Below, in pieces: positions 9,692 to 17,266 of a DNA stretch of 64,000 nt. The position numbers and the translations under genes were made by a program. The stretch lies in assembly GCF_022867795.2 (NCBI RefSeq), contig NZ_CP107006.1, positions 1,984,001 to 2,048,000 of the forward strand, in the 5' to 3' direction. Below the pieces are notes generated by a model. That model did not search any database. It was given only the letters and a program-made list of their open reading frames with translations, and had not been told where the DNA came from. Positions within the stretch are counted from its first letter, which is position 1; every line of letters starts with the position of its first letter. The DNA is from Chitinophaga horti (lineage in GTDB: Bacteria > Bacteroidota > Bacteroidia > Chitinophagales > Chitinophagaceae).

Positions 9692-12007
9692 ATGATAAAA
9701 AAACTGATTTATTTACTCGCTATCGCAGTACTGCCGCTGCAGCTATCGGCGCAGTCCGTGTTGCAGTCGTCCCTGGATGAATACCGCAGAAAGGTGTTCC
9801 AGGAAAAAATATATGTACATACCGACAAAGAGTTTTATCTCGCAGGTGAGATCATGTGGTTTAAAGTGTACAATGTCGATGCTTCCTGGCATCGCCTGGC
9901 CGATATCAGTAAAGTGGCATATGTGGATGTTTTAGACCCCCAGGGCCGCCCGGTGATGCAGGCTAAAGTGGAATTGAAAGATGGCATTGGCAGCGGGTCT
10001 GTATATGTGCCGGTGGTCGTGAATACGGGCACCTATAAACTACGCGGCTACACCGCCTGGATGAAAAACTTCGATGCATCAGGATATTACGAAAAGACCG
10101 TCACGTTCGTTAATTCCCAGAAAATACTCGACGAACCCGCCACAACAGGGGCCAGGCTGCAGGCGCACTTTTATCCCGAAGGTGGTTATCTGGTAAAAGA
10201 CCTGCAAAGTAAGGTTGGTTTCACGATCAGAGATGCCCGTGGCAATGTGATAGCGGCTACCGGCGCAGTGCTCGACCAGTTCAATGATACCGTGGTTACC
10301 TTTAAACCCGGAAAATATGGCGCAGGTAATTTCCTGTTCACCCCGCGTGAAAATCGTGTGTACCATGCCGTTATACAGGCTCCGGGCGTTGCTGCGGAAC
10401 GGGCGGCCCTGCCGGAGGTACGTGCAGCTGGTTATGTGATGAGCCTGCGTACAGAAGGTAATAACATTCATGTTTCGGTGAATGCTGCCAATGCTCCTGG
10501 CGATGGCGTTTACCTGCTGGCGCATACCCGGCAGGTGGTGAAAGTGGGGGAGAGTAAGTCGCTGCAGGCGGGCAAGGCTGAATTTATCATCGATCGTAAT
10601 AAGCTGGGGGACGGGGTTACTCATTTCACAGTGTTTAATATGGACAGGCAGCCGCTATGCGAACGTTTGTACTTTAAACGTCCTGCCACGTTTGATATTA
10701 GTGCTACGGCAGATAAGCCACAATATGGCATCCGCCAGCCTGTTAATCTCACACTGAACGCCAGGGACGCCGCCAGTATGTCAATGGCCGTGTACCGGCT
10801 CGATTCGCTGCAGCAGTTGAGCGGCGACGACATCACCACTGCTTTATATTTAACAGCTGATATCGGGGGATATGTACCCAATGCCTCCGCTTACCTGAAC
10901 GATGAGGCGGCGATGGACGACCTGCTGCTTACACGCGGCTGGAGGCGTTTCCGCTGGAGTGATGTAACTGGTCCGGCTAAACCTGCCTTTCAGTATGCGC
11001 CGGAGTTTAACGGGCACCTCATCACCGGTAAAGTGATCGATTCGCGTAATGGCAGGCCCACTGCAAACATTGCCACGTTCCTTTCCATTCCTGGTCCAAC
11101 GGTCGAGTTCTATACTTCTTTAAGCGATAAACAAGGTTCGGTGAGATTCGATGTGCGTGACTTTTACGGTCCTAACGAGGTAATCGCACAAACCGACGGG
11201 CAGAAGGATAGCATGTATCGCATCGAGCTGAATAGTCCTTTTTCGGATAGTATCGTTCCGGGTACATGGCCGCAAACCGTGCTTACCGATCAATATGCGC
11301 AAACCCTTACCCGCCGCAGCATCAACATGCAGGTACAGAATATTTTTACGGGAGAATTAATGAAGCGTGTGAACCTCCCGTTAATCGATACCTCCGCGTT
11401 CTACGGTAAACCCGATGCACGTTATATGCTCGACGACTACACCCGCTTCGTGACCATGGAGGAAGTGTTGCGCGAGTATGTGCTCGGCATCAACGTACGC
11501 CGCCGCAATGGCAAGTTTGTGCTGTATGCGCTGGACATGCCCACCCGCAACTTCTTTTCCGGCAACCCGCTGGTATTGCTCGATGGTGTGCCCATGTTCG
11601 ACATGGATAAAGTGCTGGCCTACGATCCGCTTAAAGTGCGTAAGATGGAAGTGCTCACCAAACGTTATTTCCTCGGCAACCTGTACTTCGACGGCGTAGT
11701 GAGTATGACCACCTACAAAGGCGATATTAATGGCTACGAGCTGGATGCCAATGCCACGGTATTAGATTATGAAGGATTGCAGGTACAGCGCCAGTTTTAC
11801 GGTCCCGATTACAGTACGGACGAACTGCGGGCCAGCCACTTACCGGATTACCGTAATCAGCTGGCCTGGCGGCCGGAAGTGGAAAAAGAAAGTACCCAAA
11901 CCTTCTACACCTCCGATCTGCCAGGAAGGTACGTAGTCGTGTTGCAGGCGCTTGGTGAGAATGGCGCTACAGGAAGTAAAACACTCTATTTCGACGTGAA
12001 AGAATAA
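9692..12007 (+). CDS. Secreted macroglobulin-like surface protein with a plug-like C-terminal region
   Basis: 771-residue exported protein (signal peptide 1-20, ending LSAQ). Residues about 35-135 resemble the MG2 domain of alpha-2-macroglobulin-type proteins (EKIYVHTDKEFYLAGE, then a beta-sandwich with GTYKLRGYTAWM), and the middle of the protein continues in beta-rich repeats. Near residues 614-675 a segment with LVLLDGVPMFD and a KVRKMEVL strand resembles the plug domain of TonB receptors. ATG 9692 is chosen because the signal peptide begins there; the ORF extends upstream to 9617 but overlaps the DUF4249 gene. It is the last gene of the operon before a terminator. The role is likely surface capture or assembly with the receptor. 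Confidence 0.75.
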   Translation: MIKKLIYLLAIAVLPLQLSAQSVLQSSLDEYRRKVFQEKIYVHTDKEFYLAGEIMWFKVYNVDASWHRLADISKVAYVDVLDPQGRPVMQAKVELKDGIGSGSVYVPVVVNTGTYKLRGYTAWMKNFDASGYYEKTVTFVNSQKILDEPATTGARLQAHFYPEGGYLVKDLQSKVGFTIRDARGNVIAATGAVLDQFNDTVVTFKPGKYGAGNFLFTPRENRVYHAVIQAPGVAAERAALPEVRAAGYVMSLRTEGNNIHVSVNAANAPGDGVYLLAHTRQVVKVGESKSLQAGKAEFIIDRNKLGDGVTHFTVFNMDRQPLCERLYFKRPATFDISATADKPQYGIRQPVNLTLNARDAASMSMAVYRLDSLQQLSGDDITTALYLTADIGGYVPNASAYLNDEAAMDDLLLTRGWRRFRWSDVTGPAKPAFQYAPEFNGHLITGKVIDSRNGRPTANIATFLSIPGPTVEFYTSLSDKQGSVRFDVRDFYGPNEVIAQTDGQKDSMYRIELNSPFSDSIVPGTWPQTVLTDQYAQTLTRRSINMQVQNIFTGELMKRVNLPLIDTSAFYGKPDARYMLDDYTRFVTMEEVLREYVLGINVRRRNGKFVLYALDMPTRNFFSGNPLVLLDGVPMFDMDKVLAYDPLKVRKMEVLTKRYFLGNLYFDGVVSMTTYKGDINGYELDANATVLDYEGLQVQRQFYGPDYSTDELRASHLPDYRNQLAWRPEVEKESTQTFYTSDLPGRYVVVLQALGENGATGSKTLYFDVKE

Positions 12008-12012
12008 AACCC

Positions 12013-12044
12013 TGCCCGCTTCATCTCAGACAGCGGGCATTTTT
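12013..12044 (+). terminator. Rho-independent terminator of the TonB receptor operon
   Basis: Stem TGCCCGC (12013-12019) pairs with GCGGGCA (12033-12039), followed by TTTTT. It lies just after the stop at 12007. Confidence 0.8.
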
Positions 12045-12055
12045 ATGTTAATACC

Positions 12056-12086
12056 CTTGTGTAATTTATTTAATATGTTATCTTTG
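12056..12086 (+). promoter_or_regulatory. Bacteroidota-type promoter for the M24 gene
   Basis: CTTG at 12056-12059 and TATCTTTG at 12079-12086 are separated by 19 bases, one mismatch from TTTG-N19-TAnnTTTG. The ATG is at 12125. Confidence 0.55.
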
Positions 12087-12124
12087 AACGGAAGCCTGAT
12101 ATAATTAACCATAACGTACGAGCT

Positions 12125-12817
12125 ATGACAAGTAAGCGGACCGGTTTGGAGCAGCAGCTTAAAGACGCACAGCAAAAGGCGGAAGAACTGTTCGAAGAAG
12201 CGGCACGGCGCGGACTACTTTGCGCCGGCCAAACGGAGAAAGACCTAAACAGCAGGATGTATGAACTGGCCTTTGAGCTGTTCGGCATCCACAAGTATTG
12301 GCACAAACGTATTGTGCGGGCGGGTATTAACACCCTGGAGCCATACGACGAAAACCCACCTAATCTCATGATCCGGGAAGATGATATTCTTTTTCTCGAT
12401 TTCGGGCCGGTGTTTGAAGATTGGGAGGCCGACCTCGGTCGCACCTTCGTACTGGGTAACAATGCGGAAAAGCTGCGACTTACCCGCGATATTGAAGAAG
12501 CCTGGCAGCGGGGCTGCGAGTACCTGCATACACATCCGCACATTACGGGTGCTGAGTTTTATCAATATTCGGTGGAACTGGCCCGCAGTTATGGCTGGGA
12601 GTTTGGCGGCGCGATCGCCGGGCATATTATAGGTAACTTTCCGCATAAAGAAATACTGGGCAGCGAAGTGGAGAACTACGTACACCCAGGTAACCACCAG
12701 CCGATGAACGAACCGGATAAGTTCGGCAATCCGCGGCACTGGATTTATGAGATCCACTTTGTGGACAGGCAACTGCAGATAGGCGGTTTTTATGAACAGC
12801 TGGCCATTATCGAATAA
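12125..12817 (+). CDS. M24 family metallopeptidase (creatinase/aminopeptidase P fold)
   Basis: 230-residue cytosolic protein that is a bare pita-bread domain, without the N-terminal domain of aminopeptidase P. The five metal ligands of the family are present: Asp92 (LDFGP), Asp103 (EADLGRT), His167 (AGHIIG), Glu209 (IYEIHF) and Glu224 (FYEQL). It should therefore bind two divalent metals and could cleave N-terminal Xaa-Pro or Met, or hydrolyse another amide. The first 30 residues form an acidic helix (QQKAEELFEEAAR). It is a single-gene unit bounded by its own promoter and a terminator. The substrate is not predictable. Confidence 0.85.
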   Translation: MTSKRTGLEQQLKDAQQKAEELFEEAARRGLLCAGQTEKDLNSRMYELAFELFGIHKYWHKRIVRAGINTLEPYDENPPNLMIREDDILFLDFGPVFEDWEADLGRTFVLGNNAEKLRLTRDIEEAWQRGCEYLHTHPHITGAEFYQYSVELARSYGWEFGGAIAGHIIGNFPHKEILGSEVENYVHPGNHQPMNEPDKFGNPRHWIYEIHFVDRQLQIGGFYEQLAIIE

Positions 12818-12820
12818 ATG

Positions 12821-12850
12821 AAAAAGGCGTCCGGTAAAGACGCCTTTTTT
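12821..12850. terminator. Bidirectional terminator between convergent genes
   Basis: AAAAAGGCGT pairs with ACGCCTTTTTT and gives a T tract on both strands. It serves the M24 gene (+) and the ankyrin gene (-). Confidence 0.8.
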
Positions 12851-12851
12851 G

Positions 12852-13322
12852 CTATTTCAACAGTTTGATAATTTCTTCCGATTCTTCCCGGTCCCGCGCA
12901 ATATCATAAGGTCTTTCGCCATTTACGTCCTTCGCATTTTTGTTAGCGCCATGGCGCAATAACAGTTTCACCATATCGTATTGTTGTTCGCCTTCTGCTA
13001 CCTGGATGTGCAGCGGCGTTTCATCATCGATGGATTTAGCGTTTACGTTAGCGCCCAGCTGGATCAGCGTTTCCGCTACCTCCGGGTACAGCACCAGGTG
13101 CAGGGGCGTCATACCTTCGTCGTTTTGCGCGTTCACGTCGGCACCCAGTCCGGCCAGGTAGGTAATCAGCTGTGGGTCCTCAGCCAGTGCTGCTGCGTGC
13201 ATGATCGAAAACTCGTATTCGTCCTTCTCTTTCAATAGCTCGGGTTGCGCTGCCAGTATCGTTTTTACCTCCTCAATGTCGCCGATTTCCGCAGCATGGT
13301 ACAAATTCGTGAATGTATACAT
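12852..13322 (-). CDS. Ankyrin-repeat protein
   Basis: 156-residue cytosolic protein made almost entirely of about four ankyrin repeats, each with the hairpin and helix pattern (for example EGMTPLHLVLYPEVA, DETPLHIQVAEGEQQ, then NGERPYDIARDREE). No signal peptide or membrane segment is present. Ankyrin repeats are protein-binding scaffolds, so it probably binds a partner protein, but nothing adjacent suggests which. It is transcribed away from the SRPBCC gene, leaving 176 bases of shared upstream DNA (13323-13498). Confidence 0.88.
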   Translation of the reverse strand: MYTFTNLYHAAEIGDIEEVKTILAAQPELLKEKDEYEFSIMHAAALAEDPQLITYLAGLGADVNAQNDEGMTPLHLVLYPEVAETLIQLGANVNAKSIDDETPLHIQVAEGEQQYDMVKLLLRHGANKNAKDVNGERPYDIARDREESEEIIKLLK

Positions 13323-13498
13323 GGATGTTTATTTGCCGTAAATATAAGGTCGCATATCCCTAAATCGATCAGATGTGTATATGTTTTACGAAAGTTTAAT
13401 GTCTGCCTGGGGTGGAATGGTCTTTGTTGTAAAGATGCAACCGGGCGCATGACTTCCGTGTTATAGCAACGGCCCCATTAACTTCTAAATTACCTGTT

Positions 13499-14275
13499 AT
13501 GCAATACAAAGACAATAAACGTTCGAGGCCCCGCGCGGGCGCACTGTATGAAAGCAGCCGCGTAATGAATGTAAGCAAAGCCGGTCGCGTAGCATCTGCT
13601 ACCGCAGGCGCCATGCTATTATGGGGCGGCATCGATAAACTTCGCAGTTCCCCGTTTAGCGCATTATTAAAAGTGGTATCCGGCAGTTACCTGCTGTACC
13701 GCGGAATATCCGGCAATTGTCCGTTGTCGGCCATGTTCCTCGCCGATGATGAAGTAAGGCATACGCCTGCCGTAAACATCCGCACAGAATTTATTGTGAA
13801 CAGGCCAAGGGCGGAGGTTTACCAGGCCTGGCGACAACTGGAAAACCTGCCTCAGTTCATGAAACATATTAAATCAGTAGAACTCATCAGCGGTACCCAT
13901 TCCAAATGGACCGCCAAGCTGCCCGGCGGCTTCGGCGACTTCGTATGGGATGCGGAAATAGTGCTGGAAGAGACCAATAATGTACTTGGCTGGCGCTCCT
14001 TACCAGATTCCATGATCGAGAATGCCGGTAAAGTGGTGTTCGAAGATGCGGAAGATGGCGGCACTCACCTGGAAGTGATCATTACTTACAGGCCGCCTGC
14101 CGGACTGATCGGCACTGGTATCGCGAAGCTCCTGAATGCGAATTTCGAGAAACTGGTGGCCGAAGATGTGCATAATTTTAGACAATTCGTAGAAGAAGGC
14201 ATTTCCGTAAAAGAAACGCCTGTGCAGAAAACTACCTTCCGTAATAAATCCAGGGAGGAAGGCTTAACCTTATAA
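13499..14275 (+). CDS. DUF2892-like membrane segment fused to an SRPBCC (cyclase/dehydrase-like) domain
   Basis: 258-residue protein. Residues about 25-80 carry glycine-rich hydrophobic helices (ASATAGAMLLWGGI and a second segment ending YRGISGNCPL), like the YgaP/DUF2892 inner-membrane module. Residues about 95-225 form an SRPBCC lipid-binding domain of the cyclase/dehydrase type (FIVNRPRAEVYQAW, NLPQFMKHIKSVE, then WDAEIVLEETNN). This membrane plus START-like arrangement is common in Bacteroidota. It probably binds a hydrophobic ligand at the membrane. Function unknown; the ligand is not predictable. Confidence 0.82.
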   Translation: MQYKDNKRSRPRAGALYESSRVMNVSKAGRVASATAGAMLLWGGIDKLRSSPFSALLKVVSGSYLLYRGISGNCPLSAMFLADDEVRHTPAVNIRTEFIVNRPRAEVYQAWRQLENLPQFMKHIKSVELISGTHSKWTAKLPGGFGDFVWDAEIVLEETNNVLGWRSLPDSMIENAGKVVFEDAEDGGTHLEVIITYRPPAGLIGTGIAKLLNANFEKLVAEDVHNFRQFVEEGISVKETPVQKTTFRNKSREEGLTL

Positions 14276-14289
14276 CCTTCTTTCGGTTG

Positions 14290-14358
14290 AAACCTCTCGG
14301 CGCCATGTAAAAAGATCACCCCTGATTTTTTGCAAGGTGGCCGGGAGGTTTGTTGTTT
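14290..14358 (+). terminator. Possible terminator after the SRPBCC gene
   Basis: AACCTC with CGGC and GCC (from 14290) can pair with GGTGGCCGGGAGGTT (ending 14350), followed by TTGTTTTT. The loop is long, so this is tentative. Confidence 0.4.
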
Positions 14359-14378
14359 TTGGGAGCCGGCAAAAAAAT

Positions 14379-14402
14379 GCAGCGTGCTTACGCAACGCTG
14401 CG
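14379..14402 (-). terminator. Rho-independent terminator of the 14432-15094 lipoprotein gene
   Basis: On the minus strand GCAGCGT and ACGCTGC enclose a short loop and are followed by a run of seven Ts. Confidence 0.7.
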
Positions 14403-14431
14403 GTTTGCGGACGGAAACCCACACTACCTGG

Positions 14432-15094
14432 TTAGAGGTCCGCAAGGCTGTTGGCCAGGGCAATGTCGTCCTTGGTGAGGCCAGTACTGTCGCACAGTTT
14501 CCAGAATAAACTCTGGGCTATGATCGCCGCGTCGAAGTCACGGCGCGGGTCGTTCTCATATATGCGTTTCCGGTTAAAAAGGCTGTAGAAAGCTTTCAGC
14601 GGGGCCTGGTCGTAAACCGGGCCTATGCTGTAATGATCGTCTCCCTGGGGCATTTCGCGGCCGGGGTTCATGCAAAGGGCGCCAATTCTCACGTGAAGGT
14701 CCTCGCCAGCCGGAACGGTAAACGTGATCGGCCTGGGAACTAACCCGTTCTTCACGTTGGCAGATGCTGCCACGAACACAAGTCCAGCCGGCAGGGTGAC
14801 GGTTATAGCGGAGGAGGAGCTGTTATGCAGGCTTACACAAAGCGCCACCCGGGCGTAGGTCATGCCGTAACTGTGCGCCTCGGGCATTTCGCAGTTGCCG
14901 CCGTGAATGCCTTTGAGCATTACACCTTTCGGTAGCTGCCACGACTTACCGGCAGGTACACCGCTGGCCATACGGGCATTGGCCGCCTGGGTACGCGCAG
15001 TAGTCGCGGGCTTGGCAGACCGCACCGTTTTTTCCTTTTCGCAACCGGCGGTGGCCAGTAGCAGTACCGATAGACATGTTAATACCGTATTCAT
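14432..15094 (-). CDS. Lipoprotein of unknown function
   Basis: 220-residue protein with a type II signal peptide and lipobox LLATAGC (Cys18), followed by a Lys/Ala/Thr-rich linker (about 20-45). The mature part includes four Cys and a region (about 75-125) with alternating strands (AITVTLPAGLVFV and FTVPAGEDLHVRIGALC), like an immunoglobulin-type beta sandwich. The C-terminal 60 residues look helical. I do not recognise a named family. It should be anchored in the outer membrane. It is a single gene with its own terminator. Confidence 0.7.
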   Translation of the reverse strand: MNTVLTCLSVLLLATAGCEKEKTVRSAKPATTARTQAANARMASGVPAGKSWQLPKGVMLKGIHGGNCEMPEAHSYGMTYARVALCVSLHNSSSSAITVTLPAGLVFVAASANVKNGLVPRPITFTVPAGEDLHVRIGALCMNPGREMPQGDDHYSIGPVYDQAPLKAFYSLFNRKRIYENDPRRDFDAAIIAQSLFWKLCDSTGLTKDDIALANSLADL

Positions 15095-15247
15095 CAGCAG
15101 TGGCTTTAGGGGTGAAACGCGAATGAATCTGCAACAAAAGTCTCCTTTTCTGCCGGTTTGTGCAAGATTCGGTCGAATGAACTGCCGGAATTTGTGATTG
15201 AACTGCGTATATTTTGATTACCCGGTAACGGGCACCCAATTAAATTG

Positions 15248-15255
15248 TACTTTTG
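15248..15255 (+). promoter_or_regulatory. TAnnTTTG -7 box upstream of the FKBP gene
   Basis: TACTTTTG, 23 bases before ATG 15279. A TTTG at 15213 is too far upstream to count as a -33 box. Confidence 0.35.
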
Positions 15256-15278
15256 CGGCCATTCAATCCGATTCGAAT

Positions 15279-15743
15279 ATGACAATAGCCGCCAGGGGCA
15301 AAGTGGTTACGATTAACTACACGATCAAAGACAGCCAGGGTCAGCTGCTTGATACCAACGATGGACAGGGCCCCGTTTCCTATGTACAGGGTGCCAACAA
15401 GTTATTAGCCGGTCTCGAACGCGCACTGGAAGGTAAAAAAGCCGGTGACGCGATCACCGTTAAGCTCTCGCCCGACGAGGCTTTCGGCCAACGGGTCGAC
15501 AACCTGATCCGCACGCTCCGCCTGCAGGACCTCGAAGTCGGTGACGAGCCGCTCGAACCAGGTGAAATTATCACCCTTGGTGAAGAAGACGGCGCCTGGA
15601 TCGTAGTGGCGATTGAGGAAGATACGGTATACCTCGACGGCAATGACCCATGGGCGGGCAAAACGCTCCACATCTCGGCGCAGGTATTGGGCGTGCGGGA
15701 TGCTACCCCGGCGGAGGCCAAGTCAGGAGAGGTAATGGAATAG
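15279..15743 (+). CDS. FKBP-type peptidyl-prolyl isomerase, SlyD-like
   Basis: 154-residue cytosolic prolyl isomerase and chaperone of the SlyD type. The FKBP half-domain opens with KVVTINYTIKDSQGQLLDTN and YVQGANKLLAGLERALEGKKAGD. The insert-in-flap domain follows (about 65-120, with PDEAFGQR and GEIITLGEEDG), and the FKBP fold closes with LHISAQVLGV. The His-rich metal-binding tail of E. coli SlyD is absent. ATG 15279 is preferred to the upstream ATG at 15198 because homology begins there and the TACTTTTG box lies between the two. It would help folding of proline-containing or metalloproteins. Confidence 0.88.
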   Translation: MTIAARGKVVTINYTIKDSQGQLLDTNDGQGPVSYVQGANKLLAGLERALEGKKAGDAITVKLSPDEAFGQRVDNLIRTLRLQDLEVGDEPLEPGEIITLGEEDGAWIVVAIEEDTVYLDGNDPWAGKTLHISAQVLGVRDATPAEAKSGEVME

Positions 15744-15764
15744 TAAATGCATCTGCATAAATGG

Positions 15765-15795
15765 AAAGCCCCGTGTAACAACTGCACGGGGCTTT
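15765..15795. terminator. Bidirectional terminator
   Basis: AAAGCCCCGTG pairs with CACGGGGCTTT between the convergent FKBP and TPR genes. Confidence 0.75.
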
Positions 15796-15798
15796 CTA

Positions 15799-16434
15799 CT
15801 ACTGATATTTTTTAGCCAGCTCCTCGTAAATATTCTCCCCCCAGTCAGGGTCCAGCTGCGATTTAGGTTTGAATGACGCATACTTCTGCGCCGCCTGTTC
15901 CACCACGGGTTTCGCCTTTTTCTTACCACCACCGAACATCGCCGGGGTGTGATAGATCACCAGCGCCTTCACGAGGTACGCCCGCGGGTTAGCAGGATTA
16001 GCCTCAATCGCCCGCTCCGCGTACTTCTTGCTTTGCGATCCCAACGTTACGCCACGCGAATGCTGTGCATTGATCTTCGCACTCATCCAGTACGCCATCA
16101 GGGTAAGCGTTTCAGAGTGGGAGGGCTGCATGTCCAGCGCTTTCTTCACATGGGCCTCTGCTTTGTCGCACAGTGCCTCCGGACTATCAGACTTGAATGA
16201 AGCTTGTGTATTTGCCCATCCTGCATAGTACTGCAGCAGCCATTCCTTAGGATGCTCGTTCGCCAGGCCGGATATCTTATCGGCAGACTGCTTCCAGACG
16301 GAGACAGATGCAGAATTATCCAGCGTCTTAAGCTCGGCGGCCAGCGACTGTTGCCAGTTATTTGTGGTATCCTGGGCTAACAATGGGGTGCTCAGCAGGA
16401 GGGTGTACAGCATGTAGGTTAAGATCTGTTTCAT
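15799..16434 (-). CDS. Secreted TPR-like protein
   Basis: 211-residue protein with a signal peptide (1-20, ending LLAQ). The mature part is all helical, with tetratricopeptide-like repeats: HVKKALDMQPSHSETLTLMAY around 100 and AIEANPANPRAYLVKALVIY around 140-160. A lysine-rich linker GGGKKKAK follows, and then the C-terminus. TPRs bind proteins, so it may be a periplasmic adaptor; no partner is evident. It is transcribed in the same direction as the next OMP gene (16551), but a hairpin lies between them. Confidence 0.7.
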   Translation of the reverse strand: MKQILTYMLYTLLLSTPLLAQDTTNNWQQSLAAELKTLDNSASVSVWKQSADKISGLANEHPKEWLLQYYAGWANTQASFKSDSPEALCDKAEAHVKKALDMQPSHSETLTLMAYWMSAKINAQHSRGVTLGSQSKKYAERAIEANPANPRAYLVKALVIYHTPAMFGGGKKKAKPVVEQAAQKYASFKPKSQLDPDWGENIYEELAKKYQ

Positions 16435-16488
16435 AAAACAAAGTTTTCGTTGCTGTCTATACGAGAACTAATTACGTACCAAAACAAA

Positions 16489-16516
16489 AATGCCGCTCCT
16501 TGTGGGATGCGGCATT
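16489..16516 (-). terminator. Terminator of the OMP gene at 16551
   Basis: AATGCCGC and GCGGCATT flank a 12-base loop; on the minus strand the stem is followed by TTTTTGTTTT. Confidence 0.75.
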
Positions 16517-16550
16517 CTTCTCTGGGGAACTAAACGGGGATGGCGGATTA

Positions 16551-17129
16551 TTAAAACTTAAAGCTAATGCCCACTTTGGTCCAGGTTACATCGTAACCCA
16601 ACTCGGCAAAAGCAGACAGGTTGCTGGAGAAAAAGTAACGACCACCAACGATGATGCTACCGTAAAAATGGGTGTACTTGTCTTTGTACGTATCTCCGTC
16701 CCATTTAGACTTGTAATTCTCGAAACGCAAGCCAGTTTGTACACCACCGTATACATCATACTTCTCGGTGTTCAGCTGCTCCCAGTGGTAAGTACCACGT
16801 ATACCGATCACGGTGTTGGAGTAACTGTTTTTGTAAGTACCATAAACTTCTCCGTTGTTGCCTTCAAACTTGTCGGAAATCTTGCGGTAGCTAACGATAC
16901 CACCTACTGCCAGCAAACCCGGACCCAGTTCTTTCGGGATCACGCGTTCAAAAGATACACTTACAGCCGGGAAGCCTTTGTAACCGGATGCGTAGGAGTA
17001 GGCAGAGCCAAAACCAATGCCCACGTTTACAAGATTGTCGCCACCTTTTAACTGGGCGTTTGCTTTGGGGGTAGACAAGCCAACGATGAGGGCTGCTGCG
17101 AGCGCGAGGCGCTTTACGTTCATTTTCAT
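16551..17129 (-). CDS. Outer-membrane beta-barrel protein (OmpA-like/opacity-type small barrel)
   Basis: 192-residue protein with a signal peptide (1-25, ending KANAQ). The mature region has alternating aromatic strands typical of a small 8-stranded barrel (for example VNVGIGFGSAYSYAS, then LAVGGIVSYRKI, ending with a WTKVGISFKF strand closed by a terminal Phe). The final aromatic residue matches the signal used by the BAM complex. No ligand-binding motif is visible. A TACTTTTG box lies on the minus strand at 17178-17185. Confidence 0.8.
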   Translation of the reverse strand: MKMNVKRLALAAALIVGLSTPKANAQLKGGDNLVNVGIGFGSAYSYASGYKGFPAVSVSFERVIPKELGPGLLAVGGIVSYRKISDKFEGNNGEVYGTYKNSYSNTVIGIRGTYHWEQLNTEKYDVYGGVQTGLRFENYKSKWDGDTYKDKYTHFYGSIIVGGRYFFSSNLSAFAELGYDVTWTKVGISFKF

Positions 17130-17177
17130 GATCTGATATTATTGAGGTTTTAAGTGCGTATTCCGTATTTGCGATTG

Positions 17178-17185
17178 CAAAAGTA
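17178..17185 (-). promoter_or_regulatory. TAnnTTTG -7 box of the OMP gene at 16551
   Basis: TACTTTTG on the minus strand, 48 bases before ATG 17129. No clear -33 box was found. Confidence 0.35.
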
Positions 17186-17266
17186 ACGGCGCACGACGGG
17201 GCTTCCTTCAGTAGTAATACTGAGAAATGTAAATGAGTGTTTCCGCGATTTAACTGCGTGGTTGGT

